Source of the DNA: an uncultured Bacillota bacterium
GTDB lineage: Bacteria; Bacillota_I; Bacilli_A; RFN20; CAG-826
Direction of reading: 5' to 3'
Length of the DNA stretch: 64,000 nucleotides
Assembly (NCBI GenBank): GCA_949289845.1
Contig: CASEPN010000001.1
Location: 244,887 to 308,886 of the forward strand
Below, piece after piece: positions 52,089-61,877 of this stretch. The first letter of the stretch is position 1. Each line of letters starts with the position of its first letter. Below the pieces are notes generated by a model. The model saw only the letters and a program-made list of their open reading frames with translations, ran no database searches and was not told the DNA's origin. A program made the position numbers and the translations under genes.

Positions 52089-53360
52089 ATGGACAGGGAA
52101 CTTCTCATTCGCATCATGGACGATAACATCCGCCTGGCGGCGAGGAAGTGCATCTTCCCCCGGGACATTTTCCTTGAGCCCAAGGGGAACCATGTCCTCT
52201 CCGGGGTCAGGAGGTCCGGGAAGTCCACGATCCTTCAGGGGGAGATTCAGCGCCTTCTAAAAGCAGGCGTTCCCGCCTCCTCCATCGTCTACCTTAATTT
52301 TGACGACGAGCGCCTTGCCTTCATGCGGAGGGAAGAGCTGGACGACATCCTAATGGCGGAGGCCAGGAGATCTCTTGACCCTGACGGGGCGATCTTCTTC
52401 CTGGACGAGCTGCAGAACATCGATGGATGGGCCAATTTCGCGAGGCGCCTTGCCGACGAGGGGAGGCGCGTCTACATCACGGGAAGCAACGCCCGGATGC
52501 TTTCTCGTGAGTTCGAAGGCGTCCTGGGAGGGAGGTACCTCATCCACGAGGTTTTCCCATATTCCTACGAAGAAGCCCTACGCGCCGCGGGGATCCCGGA
52601 CGGCAAGGACACGCTTGCCATGGGAAAGAGGGAAAAGTTCCTTTCCTCCTTCCTCCAGTGGGGCGGTTTCCCGGAATCCCTTTCCTACGTGGATAAGAGG
52701 GGATACCTTGGCTCCCTCTACGGGAAGATCCTCATCGGCGACATCGTCGAGAGGCACGAGGTGCGCCGCCCTCAGGTCCTTCGGCTTATGGCGAGGAAGC
52801 TCGCCGAGTCCGTGGGGGAGCCTCTTTATCTTTCCCGTCTTAGGGGGATCCTTTCTTCCCTGGGGGCGAACGTGAACGCCCAGACTGCCTCCGACTACCT
52901 TTCTTTCCTTGAGGAGGGATATCTGACCTTCTCCGTCCCTTGCGGGATCGGCTCCTTCCAGGAAAAGGAACGGGCGAGGAAACGGTACTTCGTCGATAAC
53001 GGCATCCTTTCGCTTTTCCTCGAAGGCGGAAGGGAGGACTCCGCCCTCCTTGAGAACGCGGTGGCGATCGCCCTCCGGCGAAAGGCGGGGGAGGGGTCGC
53101 TTCGTTTCCTCCGCGGGAGGTACGGGCGCGAGGTGGATTTCTACTGGCCCGAGCGCTCCCTACTCGTCCAGTGCGCATGGTCGCTTTCAAACCCCGAGGC
53201 TTTCGAGAGGGAAGTGCGGGGGCTCCTCGCGTTCAATGGCGTCGTCAAAGAAGGTTCCCGTCTCTTGATCGTCACGCGCGAGGAAAAAGGCCAGATCGAG
53301 CAAGATGGGGTCCGGATCGAAGTGCTCCCTTTGGGAGAGTTCCTCAATTCCCAGTTATAG
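52089..53360 (+). CDS. AAA ATPase with DUF4143 (AAA_14 family)
   Basis: 423 residues. Walker A SGVRRSGKST, Walker B AIFFLDELQNI, sensor YITGSNARML, DUF4143-type C-terminus with RYFVDNGILSLFL and GREVDFYWPERSLLVQCAWSL (PD-(D/E)XK-like). Related to the ATPases at 48302 and 60172 but from different subgroups. Function unknown; suggested roles in mobile elements or defence are inference. Preceded by an AT-rich palindromic region and directly upstream (convergent) of a restriction-modification locus. Confidence 0.82.
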   Translation: MDRELLIRIMDDNIRLAARKCIFPRDIFLEPKGNHVLSGVRRSGKSTILQGEIQRLLKAGVPASSIVYLNFDDERLAFMRREELDDILMAEARRSLDPDGAIFFLDELQNIDGWANFARRLADEGRRVYITGSNARMLSREFEGVLGGRYLIHEVFPYSYEEALRAAGIPDGKDTLAMGKREKFLSSFLQWGGFPESLSYVDKRGYLGSLYGKILIGDIVERHEVRRPQVLRLMARKLAESVGEPLYLSRLRGILSSLGANVNAQTASDYLSFLEEGYLTFSVPCGIGSFQEKERARKRYFVDNGILSLFLEGGREDSALLENAVAIALRRKAGEGSLRFLRGRYGREVDFYWPERSLLVQCAWSLSNPEAFEREVRGLLAFNGVVKEGSRLLIVTREEKGQIEQDGVRIEVLPLGEFLNSQL

Positions 53361-53390
53361 CAGGACGGCTTCCCTATAGCTTCTGTTGAA

Positions 53391-56300
53391 CTAGGGGAGT
53401 GGCCGCCATCCTTGCTGGAGGAAGCGGCGTTTCGATACGATTGCTCTTCTTCCGTCCTCTGTTTGGAAAGCGACAAGGAAAGCCAGCGTCCAGCGAATGC
53501 GGACTTTCCCGTAGGAAGGGTGTTCCAGGGTTGCCCCTTTTATGATGCCTTCTGCTTCATGGCGGAATGGTTCTCTTGCAGGGACTGCGACATCTTGTTG
53601 ATGTTCCGCCTGGCTTTTTCCTGATATTTGCGCGAGATTTGCAGAAGTTTCAGCTTGAGGAGCTTGTTCCAGCTTCTTCCCATCACCCTTGTTTCCTGCG
53701 GGAACGTCAGCTCGCGGAGGCAGTTCCTCATCTTGCTCTCGAAGCCCTTCATCGAAAACCGGTTGACCCTCTTCGGTCGGCATGGGCGTTTCGGTTTCTT
53801 CATCGCTGTAGAACCCGGCGACCTTCTCGCCTTCGTGCCGGTCGACGCCGAGGTAGGTGAGGGAATCGCTTTCGAAGGAACGGAACGCCAGGACCGCGTC
53901 GTTCATTTTCTGCCTGTTGAATAGCTTCAGGCTCATGAGGAGGTCGAAGTCCTCGAGGGTCAGGCCTGTCACCTTGGTGAAGAGGTCTTTGTCCTGCCCG
54001 CGGATCACCTCCTCCACGGCTTTCTCCCGGATGTCGGTCAGGTACATGAATACCGGGATGCGAGTGATGAACTTCAGAAGCTTCTGTCGGATTTGGTCGC
54101 GGAGTTTGAGGTACTGCTTTCTTTCTTCCTTAAGCTGTTTCTTCGCTTCGTCCTCTTCTTCCGGCGTGGCCGTTTCCCGTTCCTTGATCTCATGGATTTT
54201 CTTCGACCTTCCGATGACCGCCTCGATGACTTCCCTAGGCTTCCCTAAGGAACGGAAGGCTTCGATTTTCTCGATTGCCGCCAGCGCATCGGGATTGTTC
54301 ATCACGCGCTGGAGGATCATGTCGGACACATCGACGAGCGCCGCGTCCTGGAACTTGCGCGAGAGCATGTTCCCGGTCATTCCCTTGGCAAGGTAGTCGA
54401 GAATCTCGCCCGCGTCCACCTCGGTCAGGATGGAGCCGTTATATACAAGGACCGGGAGATAGGAGATGAGCTCGCTGATTTCCTTCTCCTTGTCCTCTCC
54501 TTCCATCTTGGTGTCTTCTCCCTGGTGAGAGCCGTACTCGGCGATTTCCCGGAGGGCCCTTGTGGGGGAGAAGTCGAAGATGTAGCACTGCTTCTTGTAG
54601 ATGACGTCGTTCCCGTCCTCGTCCTTCCCTTCCCAAGGGGACTGGATGCGGAATGCGCTTTGGAAATAAGTCTCGGGAGAGGACAGGTCCCGGAGCATGA
54701 GGATGGCGGTCCATGGGCGGACGGTCACCCCGGTCGTGAGCTTTCCGCAGGTCAGCACGATGGTCTTCGTCTCGAAAGGATTCTGCCCCATGGCCCGCTG
54801 CACCGGGGGGAGCGCGGCGAGGCCGATCCCTGCTTTCGGGCCTGATGCGTCCACGATGGCGAACTGGCGGTAGAAGGGCTTGTGCTCCGGGCTTTCTAGA
54901 AGTTCTTTCATCGCATGGCATTCCGCGACGTTCTTGAGGAACCAGACGGAATGGTTCATCGCTTTCGGCGAATTCTTGCCATTCGAGTAGGGCCAGGGCG
55001 CCTCCCTTCTTTCTGCCAGCGAATCCGCGATGTTGCCGGCGGATCCGGTATGAAGGAGGGTCAGGAAGCGCGAGACGTCCTCCTCATGGACGAAGCGGCA
55101 CTTCCCGTCAGGGCCCTCTTCCGCCTTGAAGAACTCATCGAGGCTGAACGAATCGAACTCGCTCTTGCCGATCGCGTTCTCTAGCTCATCGGGCAGCTTG
55201 ATTGCGAAAAGGAGCACCTCGGGGAGTGACGAGTAAGGGTTCTTCCCGTTCTCATCGTTCCAATTCGCCTTCGCCCGTTGCTCGTCCGTGTAGGTCCAGG
55301 AATAAATCTGGTCCTCGAGGAATTCGCCCGTGTTCAGCATCCGGAACGGGGTCCCGGAGAGATATAGGTAGTGCTGGGTCTTGATGTGCAGATCTTCTTC
55401 GGAAAGACGCTCGCGCTCTTCCGCCTTTCCTTTCCTCTTGCCGGCTTCAGCTTCTTCTTCCTCCCGGATCTCAGCCTCCTCGTCCACGCCTTTTCCAAAG
55501 TAGTCCTTAACGTTGTCGCGCCAGGCGCCGAAGTGATACTCGTCGAATATGACCAGGTCCCATCTTTCCTCGTGGAGGAACTCGTGTTCCCTCTTGAAGC
55601 GGTTGAGCGATTTGTCAGCGCCGAGGAGGTCCTGGAAGGAGCCGAAGATGACGATCGGCCTGTCCTTGTCCGCCTTGAGGAATTGGGCGTCGATCTTCTC
55701 GCCCGCATCCTTCCCGCTCGTTCTGGAAAGGAACTGCCATCCTTCGAAATCCCGATGGCGCATGAGGTCATCGCGCCATGCGCTTTCGACAGCAGGCTTG
55801 AACGTGAAGATGAGGATCCGCTTGTAGCCAAGCGCCTGGGCGAGCTTGTAGGCGGCGAAGGTCTTGCCGAACCGCATCTTGCAGTTCCATAGGAATCTGG
55901 AGGGGGCGAAAGGGGCGTCCGCGTCCTGCTTTTTGAAGTAGCGGGCTGTCTTATCGACGGCTTCCTCTTGTTCCGGCCTCATGCGGAAGGAGAGATCACG
56001 GGTTTGCGAAAGAGCCCTCCGCTCCACTACGTCAAAGTAGGCGGATTTGGCATCCTCAAGGGAACAACGGAAGAATTCGGTAAGGTTGCCGTTCCTGTCT
56101 CTCAGCCGGAAGAATCCCTTTTCTTCGAGCCTCCTGTGGATGTCGTGGTCGGTGAAGGTGGTGCCGTCTTCCCGAACTGCTGGCTGGCTGAAAAGATAAT
56201 GAATTTCTTCAGTCCCGGCGGGGTGGAGTATCCCGCCAGAAAGTTCCTTTCTCCTTCTTTCGAGGTTATTCGTCATGCCGATTTTCAACGTGTCCGTCGA

Positions 56301-56393
56301 TGTTGTAGGATCCCAGAAAACGTAGATGTACGGGGGCTTTTGAATTGGACCGGCTAATGAGATGGTCCGATGTCGGATGTTTTCTTGAGACAC
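53391..56393 (-). CDS. GIY-YIG domain fused to DEAD/DEAH-type helicase (restriction subunit)
   Basis: 1000 residues from GTG 56393, placed directly after the methylase stop with AGGAGG upstream. N-terminal GIY-YIG-like (T5orf172-type) nuclease domain: PPYIYVFWDPTTSTDTLKIGMTNNLERRRKEL (19-51). SF2 helicase: WNCKMRFGKTFAAYKL (motif I variant, about 168), VIFDEYHFGAW (motif II, DEYH), LYLSGTPFRML (III), VLTCGKLTTGVTVRPW and QSAFRIQSPW (V, VI). The C-terminal ~200 residues are charged. It is the presumed restriction and translocation subunit of the methylase pair encoded upstream. The fused GIY-YIG head would provide cleavage. Confidence 0.85.
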   Translation of the reverse strand: MSQENIRHRTISLAGPIQKPPYIYVFWDPTTSTDTLKIGMTNNLERRRKELSGGILHPAGTEEIHYLFSQPAVREDGTTFTDHDIHRRLEEKGFFRLRDRNGNLTEFFRCSLEDAKSAYFDVVERRALSQTRDLSFRMRPEQEEAVDKTARYFKKQDADAPFAPSRFLWNCKMRFGKTFAAYKLAQALGYKRILIFTFKPAVESAWRDDLMRHRDFEGWQFLSRTSGKDAGEKIDAQFLKADKDRPIVIFGSFQDLLGADKSLNRFKREHEFLHEERWDLVIFDEYHFGAWRDNVKDYFGKGVDEEAEIREEEEAEAGKRKGKAEERERLSEEDLHIKTQHYLYLSGTPFRMLNTGEFLEDQIYSWTYTDEQRAKANWNDENGKNPYSSLPEVLLFAIKLPDELENAIGKSEFDSFSLDEFFKAEEGPDGKCRFVHEEDVSRFLTLLHTGSAGNIADSLAERREAPWPYSNGKNSPKAMNHSVWFLKNVAECHAMKELLESPEHKPFYRQFAIVDASGPKAGIGLAALPPVQRAMGQNPFETKTIVLTCGKLTTGVTVRPWTAILMLRDLSSPETYFQSAFRIQSPWEGKDEDGNDVIYKKQCYIFDFSPTRALREIAEYGSHQGEDTKMEGEDKEKEISELISYLPVLVYNGSILTEVDAGEILDYLAKGMTGNMLSRKFQDAALVDVSDMILQRVMNNPDALAAIEKIEAFRSLGKPREVIEAVIGRSKKIHEIKERETATPEEEDEAKKQLKEERKQYLKLRDQIRQKLLKFITRIPVFMYLTDIREKAVEEVIRGQDKDLFTKVTGLTLEDFDLLMSLKLFNRQKMNDAVLAFRSFESDSLTYLGVDRHEGEKVAGFYSDEETETPMPTEEGQPVFDEGLREQDEELPPRADVPAGNKGDGKKLEQAPQAETSANLAQISGKSQAEHQQDVAVPAREPFRHEAEGIIKGATLEHPSYGKVRIRWTLAFLVAFQTEDGRRAIVSKRRFLQQGWRPLP

Positions 56394-57979
56394 TCAAAAC
56401 CTCCTGCCTACCCACTCGTCCTGATTTGTTACGAGGTTCTCGATATACGAGATTTCGGCGCTGCTCAACTCAAAGAGCGAATAGATGGACTGGTCATCCC
56501 ATTTCCTATCTAAAGGAATCGCTGGAACTAAGGAGAACGTCTTCTTAGACATGTTTTGCGACACTTTGCTCAATCCGGTCATGAACCTGAAGAAGCGTGT
56601 CCTGACATAAGCAAAACAGCGCTTGCACATTTCTTCAGAGTCGAAGGGGCCAACCTCCAACAGGCTTTCAGTGCATGCCTGTCCAGGCATTCCAATCCAA
56701 GGTTCAGATATGATTTTGCTTGGGATTTTCCGCCAAAGAAGTTCGCTGCCAAGGGCCTTTGGTATAAATAGCTTGTATCTCCACAATCCTTCCGATTTCG
56801 AGAATGGATAATCCGCGGGTAGAGTGTTGACGGAGGAGTCTTGCCCCAAGACCTTGATAAAGGCATTGTTGCGCACGGATTCATTAGTTTTGTGATGTGT
56901 CTTGAAGAAATTTGATTCAAGGCCGTAGGGTTTCCTCGATGCAACGAGCGAACTAAATGATTCGTATCCCTTAGATTGGACTTTGGTCATGATTGAAGCG
57001 CAAATTTCGTCTTTTGGGAAAGTTGTTGCGTCTCGGTAGTCGATAGACGCTTTGCTCACAAGATCGTTTTCGTTATGGCGGAAAATGGTTGTGGCTCCTT
57101 GGTAACTTGAATCCCATAGGTAATATCCAACGGCGCCTTCGACGCTGTTGTCGGGGAAACACTGGTGCGAGTCGTTGAATTCGTGAAGGATTCGCAAGTG
57201 CCCAGCCTTGATCAACTGATTTCTTAGGGTTTCTGTCGAAGGTTCTTGGGAGAGCCATTTCATGGGCGTGATCATCAAAAGGTAGTGCGGTCGCATCCGT
57301 ATGGCGTTTAGGACAAACCTGTCGTATATCGGCCTGCTCTTTTGGTGATTCTCTGGATCCGAGCCTGTATGAATGTGGTAGGGAGGATTCCCGATGATTA
57401 CGTCAAATTTCATATGAAAAATTTCCTCGGGTATGTCGGTATGAATGAATTCGTACGCATAGACTTCCTTCCCAATGCGTTCTTCTCTTCCCAAAAGTTC
57501 TCGTCTTGCGGGACAAAAGTGGCATTTCCCATGCTTATCAAATGTGTGGCCGATATCGCGGAAACGAACGTTTCCTTCTTCGCCACACATTTGGACGGCA
57601 GAGTACTTCCCGGACGCGTCCCTTGAGCAGTAAAGGGTCCTTCTGCTCATAAGCGCAGTCAGTTCCGTGATCGCGATTCCGTAGACTTGCCTTTCGAGGA
57701 TATGGGTCCGCCGCTCCTCTGGATTGGGAATCGCCTCCTTTAATCCCTCGAACAAGCGTCGGGCGATTTCGCGGAGAAAGATTCCGGTCTTGCAAGCGGG
57801 GTCGAGGAACGTCTTGCTGGGGTCGGAGAAGATGCCGGGGCAATTATCCTCAAGCATGTCCAGCATCTCGTTCACGAGCCACGGGGGAGTGAAGACTTCG
57901 TCGCTGGATAGGTTCGCGATCGTTTCGAGAATGTCGGTTCCCCTCCGGTTCGCGGGGAGGAGGATGTCCAGCTCTCCGC

Positions 57980-57983
<4 letters not shown>
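56394..57983 (-). CDS. Eco57I-type N6-adenine DNA methyltransferase
   Basis: 529 residues from ATG 57983, which overlaps the stop of the upstream methylase gene (ATGA) and has GGGAGG before it. SAM-binding motif I TFLDPACKTGIFLREIARR (59-75) and catalytic motif IV VIIGNPPYHIH (NPPY at 199-202). Residues 150-162 carry Cys/His (KHGKCHFC) that may bind zinc. The rest (about 260-529) is the target-recognition part. Methylates adenine N6. GC content is low (about 48%), indicating horizontal origin. Expression probably depends on translation of the phase-variable gene in front. Confidence 0.9.
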
Positions 57984-58680
<697 letters not shown>

Positions 58681-58820
58681 AAGGAAATGTTCAAACTGAA
58701 GCCTCCTGATATCAAGGGAAAGTAGGTGTTTCCTTGGCAAACGCTGAGAAACTCCCTTCTTTCAGCGAGGAAATCCATTTACCAGGCTGCCGAAGCCTTC
58801 TCCTTGGCCAGGGCGTTAAG

Positions 58821-58901
58821 TTGCATAACGTGCAAGAAGCGCTGATTCCTAACTTGCATAACGTGCAACAAAACAGAAATGCAAGCTTGCATAACGTGCA
58901 A
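58821..58901. repeat. three 15-bp palindromes at exact 33-bp spacing
   Basis: TTGCATAACGTGCAA at 58821-58835, 58854-58868 and 58887-58901, identical, start to start 33 and 33 bp. Arms TTGCA / TGCAA. Spacers share no obvious sequence. Because 33 = 11 codons, each strand is open through the array with a repeated short peptide (LHNVQ, or CTLCKL on the minus strand). Confidence 0.9.
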
Positions 58902-58942
58902 ACATCCGATGGCACCCGATCTTTTGCCCTAGGGAAATATAG

Positions 58943-58957
58943 TGCGTTTTCCGTTAA
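58943..58957. repeat. isolated copy of the TGCGTTTTCCG repeat
   Basis: TGCGTTTTCCGTTAA, sharing TGCGTTTTCCGT with the third unit of the array at 61609, located 2.6 kb away beside the other array. Confidence 0.6.
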
Positions 58958-58977
58958 CGGGCATTGCTATAACACAC

Positions 58978-59006
58978 TTGCCCTCGCCACCGCGCACGCG
59001 TATAGT
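58978..59006 (+). promoter_or_regulatory. promoter of rpsO
   Basis: TTGCCC (58978-58983), 17-nt spacer, TATAGT (59001-59006). Leader of about 82 nt, GC-rich and able to pair (CTCC/GGAG around 59040-59055), which could serve S15 autoregulation; AAAGGAG precedes the ATG. Confidence 0.6.
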
Positions 59007-59094
59007 CCGCCTTGCGACATCCCCCAGTCCAGGCCGTCTCCTCGACCGGGCCGGAGGGAAGGCCGCCTAGTACCTAGAGAAAGGAGAAACGCAC

Positions 59095-59364
59095 ATGGCC
59101 CTCAAGAAGGAAGAGAAGAGCACCATCGTCAAGAAGTACGGCAAGAGCGCGACCGACACCGGAAGCGCCGCCGTCCAGGTCGCCCTCCTCACCAAGCGCA
59201 TCGAAGAGCTGACCGCCCACCTCAAGGCGAACAAGCAGGACGCCTGCGCCCGCCGCTCGCTCCTGATCCTGGTCGGCAAGAGGAGGAGCCTCCTCGCCTA
59301 CCTGATGGATCACGACCGCCCGGCCTACGAGTCCCTCATCGCCTCGCTCGGCCTCCGGAAGTAG
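59095..59364 (+). CDS. rpsO: 30S ribosomal protein S15
   Basis: 89 residues, the normal length. KKYGKSATDTGSAAVQVALLTKRIEELTAHLKANKQDACARRSLLILVGKRRSLLAYL matches the S15 signature (DTGSxEVQVALLTxRI, HxxxHKxDxxxRRxLxxLVxxRRxLLxYL). Two changes are seen: Ala for Glu in GSAAVQ and Ala-Cys near the HKKD site (NKQDACARR). Primary binder of the central domain of 16S rRNA. Pnp follows 2.9 kb later, the usual neighbour but here separated by accessory DNA. Confidence 0.95.
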   Translation: MALKKEEKSTIVKKYGKSATDTGSAAVQVALLTKRIEELTAHLKANKQDACARRSLLILVGKRRSLLAYLMDHDRPAYESLIASLGLRK

Positions 59365-59389
59365 TCCCGGAAGGAAGAAGGACGAAGAG

Positions 59390-59412
59390 CCGTCCCGCAT
59401 GGGGCGGTTTTT
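59390..59412 (+). terminator. terminator of rpsO
   Basis: CCGTCCC-GCAT-GGGGCGG stem followed by TTTTTCTCT. Confidence 0.85.
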
Positions 59413-59718
59413 CTCTATCGAGGGCGTCATTCTGTTTCTAAAGCTTGTTCGCCTAAAGGCATCCTCCGAAGCCTCACTCAAGGCATCTGCGGCAGTCTAC
59501 ATACGCCAAGACTCCCTCATAATCAAAAAAATCGTATTTGATGGAATTTGGAATAGTTTTCGGAAGTTCCTCCCTTTTTCTGCCAACCGGGACCACTCCC
59601 GAATCTTGTGTAAGAAGAAAGGACCGGCCTGACCGCCCCCGGGGGCGGCGCTTGGTCCTTAAGCCGACCGACGTGGCCTCATCTCCCTACGTTTGCCGAC
59701 ATAAAGGAAAAAGTCTTC
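59413..59718. other. gene-free stretch after rpsO
   Basis: No gene or structured element is recognised; less GC-rich than neighbours. Confidence 0.4.
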
Positions 59719-60018
59719 ATGAAGGTCATTCATAGCCGGCAGCGAGCTAAGGGAATCGCCCTCCCCGTCCTCCCTGAGGCAGGGCTACCTCTCGGAGAGG
59801 GACTTCTTATCCTCCCCGCTTCGAACCCGGTGGAGTCCTTCCACGCCTGCCTCAAGCGGAAGCTCTGATCACGCCTCGGCGTCCATTCCTTTGCGAACGG
59901 GTGCTACCTGATAGCCCGGGAGGCGGAGAGGCGCGACCTCCCCAGGCACAACAGGAGGATCGCCGGCTACGACGAGATTACGGGCGAGGGAATGCCCTCG
60001 CTTGGCATGGGGAGGTGA
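59719..60018 (+). pseudogene. probable transposase C-terminal fragment with an in-frame TGA
   Basis: The frame reads LPASNPVESFHACLKRKL, then TGA (59866-59868), then SRLGVHSFANGCYLIAREAERRDLPRHNRRIAGYDEITG. N-x-VESFHA-LKR and the Asn-Arg-Arg end resemble the last catalytic block of IS3/IS481-type DDE transposases. No upstream catalytic part or terminal inverted repeats are present. Weak call. Confidence 0.35.
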
Positions 60019-60171
60019 GAGGGGATAAATGAGCGCGTAGGGATATGGCTGCATCCCCGGCCATACACAAAATTCGTCCGTGGCCTCCCCGCGCTTCATC
60101 GACCTAGAAAACCGCGCAAGACTGCATGATTTCTTTTGATTGGCGGGGAAGAACGTTCTCTTCGCCCGGCT

Positions 60172-61572
60172 CTAGAGGAACATCGCCATGTAGACGGGAA
60201 TCAAGTCGATTTCGCCTTCCCTCCCCCTATCCTTCGTGTGGATGATCCGGGGACGGACGTAGCGAGAGGGGTATTTCTCCCGGAAGAGGTCGAGCGAGCG
60301 ATGGGCGCGCCAGGCCGCTCCCTTTATCTCGATGGGAGAGACCTTGTCCCCCTCGGGGAGAAGGAAGTCGATCTCGTAGTAGCGGTTCGCCTCCTCGTCG
60401 TAGAAGGCGTGGTAGAAGAGGCCCTTCCCGCTTGCGGCGAAGGTCTGCGCGACGACGTTCTCGTATAGGTAGCCAAGGTTGGCGGGAAGCTTGTCCGAGA
60501 GAAGCTTCCTGTAGATGACGTTCTCGGTGAAACTCTTGTCGCGGAAGCATTCTGTGACGTAAAGCCCTGTGTCCAGCAGATAGAGCTTGAACTTATGGAG
60601 GCTCGCCGTCCTGGACATGCCGGGGCCGGGGTCGTCGGCGTGCCGCTTGGCGAGGACCGTTTTGCTCTCAAGAAGGCCGGGGAGGAGCTCTTCGAGCCGG
60701 TCGGCTCCTCCCGCGGCTCTTTTCCCCTGGAAGAAGGTGCGGTTGGCGGCCAGCTGGCCGGGGATCGAAAGGAAGAGCGCGGAAAGCCTCCCTCTCTGAT
60801 CGATTTTTCCGAAATCTTCCTCATACAGGCGGAGGATGTCCCTCTTCGTCTCGTCGACTTTCGAGAGGTCGTTCGCCTCAAGGAATGTTTCAACCGCCTG
60901 CGGCATCCCTCCGACGAGCATGTAGAGGCGGAACTTCCTCATCATCTCGCGGTGCGCCGCCTGGCCAAGGGGGATCCTCTTCTCGTAGGCTTCCCGGAGA
61001 AGAGAGACCGTCCCTCCCTCCCCGATGGCCCAGAGGAATTCCTCGAAGTCCATGGGGCGCATCTCGATCTTCCTCTCCTCGCTGGGGATGAGGATGCCTT
61101 CGACGTTCTTCCGGATGGAGAGGAGGGAGCCGGTCTCGATGTAGTCGTAACGGCCGTCCTTCACCAAGAGCTTGATCGCCTGCCTCGCCTTGGGGCAGAG
61201 CTGCACCTCGCCGAAGACGATGAGGGTGTCGCGCCTCTTGAAGGAGACTCCGTAGGCCAGCTGGAGGCGGAGGAAGAGATAGTCCAGGTCCCGCGGGGCC
61301 TCGAATAGCCCTTTCACTTCCTCCCCGGCGCTCGTGAAGTCGATGAGAAGATGCGAGGAATACTCCTTCTTGGCGAACTCCTCCACGATGGTGGACTTCC
61401 CGACGCGCCTTGCTCCTTCTATGAGGAGGGCGGTTTTCCCTTGGGAGCGTCCCTTCCAGGCGAGAAGCCTGTCGTAGATCTTTCTTCGGGAGAAGGCGAT
61501 GGCCGATGAATACGTCTTTTTTCGGCCCCGTTCAAGGCTATCTTGCGTTTTCCGCAACAGGAAATTGACCAT
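60172..61572 (-). CDS. AAA ATPase with DUF4143 (AAA_14 family), start uncertain
   Basis: The core starts near residue IYDRLLAWKGRSQGKTALLIEGARRVGKSTIVEEFAKKEYSS (Walker A GARRVGKST), continues with TLIVFGEVQLCPKARQAI (Walker B, VFGEVQ in place of FDE) and DYIETGSLLSI, and ends with NRYYEIDFLLPEGDKVSPIEIKGAAWRA, a PD-(D/E)XK-like site (E-I-D ... E-I-K). ATG 61572 gives 466 residues; the expected family start near SRRKIYD (about 61500) lacks a start codon, and the frame is open further up to 61743. Its 5' end runs through the 33-bp repeat array, so either the repeats are translated (LLRKTQ repeats) or they are an operator and the start codon is non-standard. Lies between two transposase remnants. 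Confidence 0.75.
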   Translation of the reverse strand: MVNFLLRKTQDSLERGRKKTYSSAIAFSRRKIYDRLLAWKGRSQGKTALLIEGARRVGKSTIVEEFAKKEYSSHLLIDFTSAGEEVKGLFEAPRDLDYLFLRLQLAYGVSFKRRDTLIVFGEVQLCPKARQAIKLLVKDGRYDYIETGSLLSIRKNVEGILIPSEERKIEMRPMDFEEFLWAIGEGGTVSLLREAYEKRIPLGQAAHREMMRKFRLYMLVGGMPQAVETFLEANDLSKVDETKRDILRLYEEDFGKIDQRGRLSALFLSIPGQLAANRTFFQGKRAAGGADRLEELLPGLLESKTVLAKRHADDPGPGMSRTASLHKFKLYLLDTGLYVTECFRDKSFTENVIYRKLLSDKLPANLGYLYENVVAQTFAASGKGLFYHAFYDEEANRYYEIDFLLPEGDKVSPIEIKGAAWRAHRSLDLFREKYPSRYVRPRIIHTKDRGREGEIDLIPVYMAMFL

Positions 61573-61623
61573 TTCATGCGTTTTCCGCAATAGACATTCG
61601 CAAGAAGTCTGCGTTTTCCGTAA
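61543..61623. repeat. three 15-bp palindromes at exact 33-bp spacing
   Basis: TTGCGTTTTCCGCAA (61543-61557), ATGCGTTTTCCGCAA (61576-61590) and CTGCGTTTTCCGTAA (61609-61623), start to start 33 and 33 bp. Same layout as the array at 58821 with a different core. On the minus strand each codes for LLRKT followed by Gln or His. Confidence 0.9.
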
Positions 61624-61877
61624 TAAAACATGTAGCAGGCCCGCTGGAGCGCCGGGATCGGATACTTCAGGACACCGGAAAACGGAAAGAGATTCATAAG
61701 ACCGAGAAGGGGAGCGTGGCAATTCCTTTCCAAGCACGGACATTCCGTCTGATGGGGATCAATCCCCGGATCTTGCGATTGAAGAACAAGCCTGAACATC
61801 CTTGTGTCCGCGGCCCTTTTGTCCGATCGTTGCGTTCTCCTGTTCTGTGACAAATGATGTGAACCAAAATCAGGAGC

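Larger units (their letters stand above)
58681..59094. other. intergenic region between the methylase locus and rpsO
   Basis: No protein gene. It contains AGGAGG upstream of the methylase start, the 33-bp-spaced repeat array (58821-58901), an isolated TGCGTTTTCCGTTAA (58943-58957) and the rpsO promoter and leader. Confidence 0.6.

Noticed and set aside
58734-59441. Plus-strand frame spanning the repeat array and rpsO
   Set aside because: Its second half is rpsO in the wrong frame; no ribosome site or family similarity.
59815-59840. TTCGAACCC resembling a tRNA T-loop
   Set aside because: No matching acceptor, D or anticodon stems can be folded around it; it lies in a transposase-like reading frame.
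58821-61623. Two short regularly spaced repeat arrays could be CRISPR arrays
   Set aside because: Units are 15 bp with 18-bp spacers, only three copies each, and no cas gene is present.
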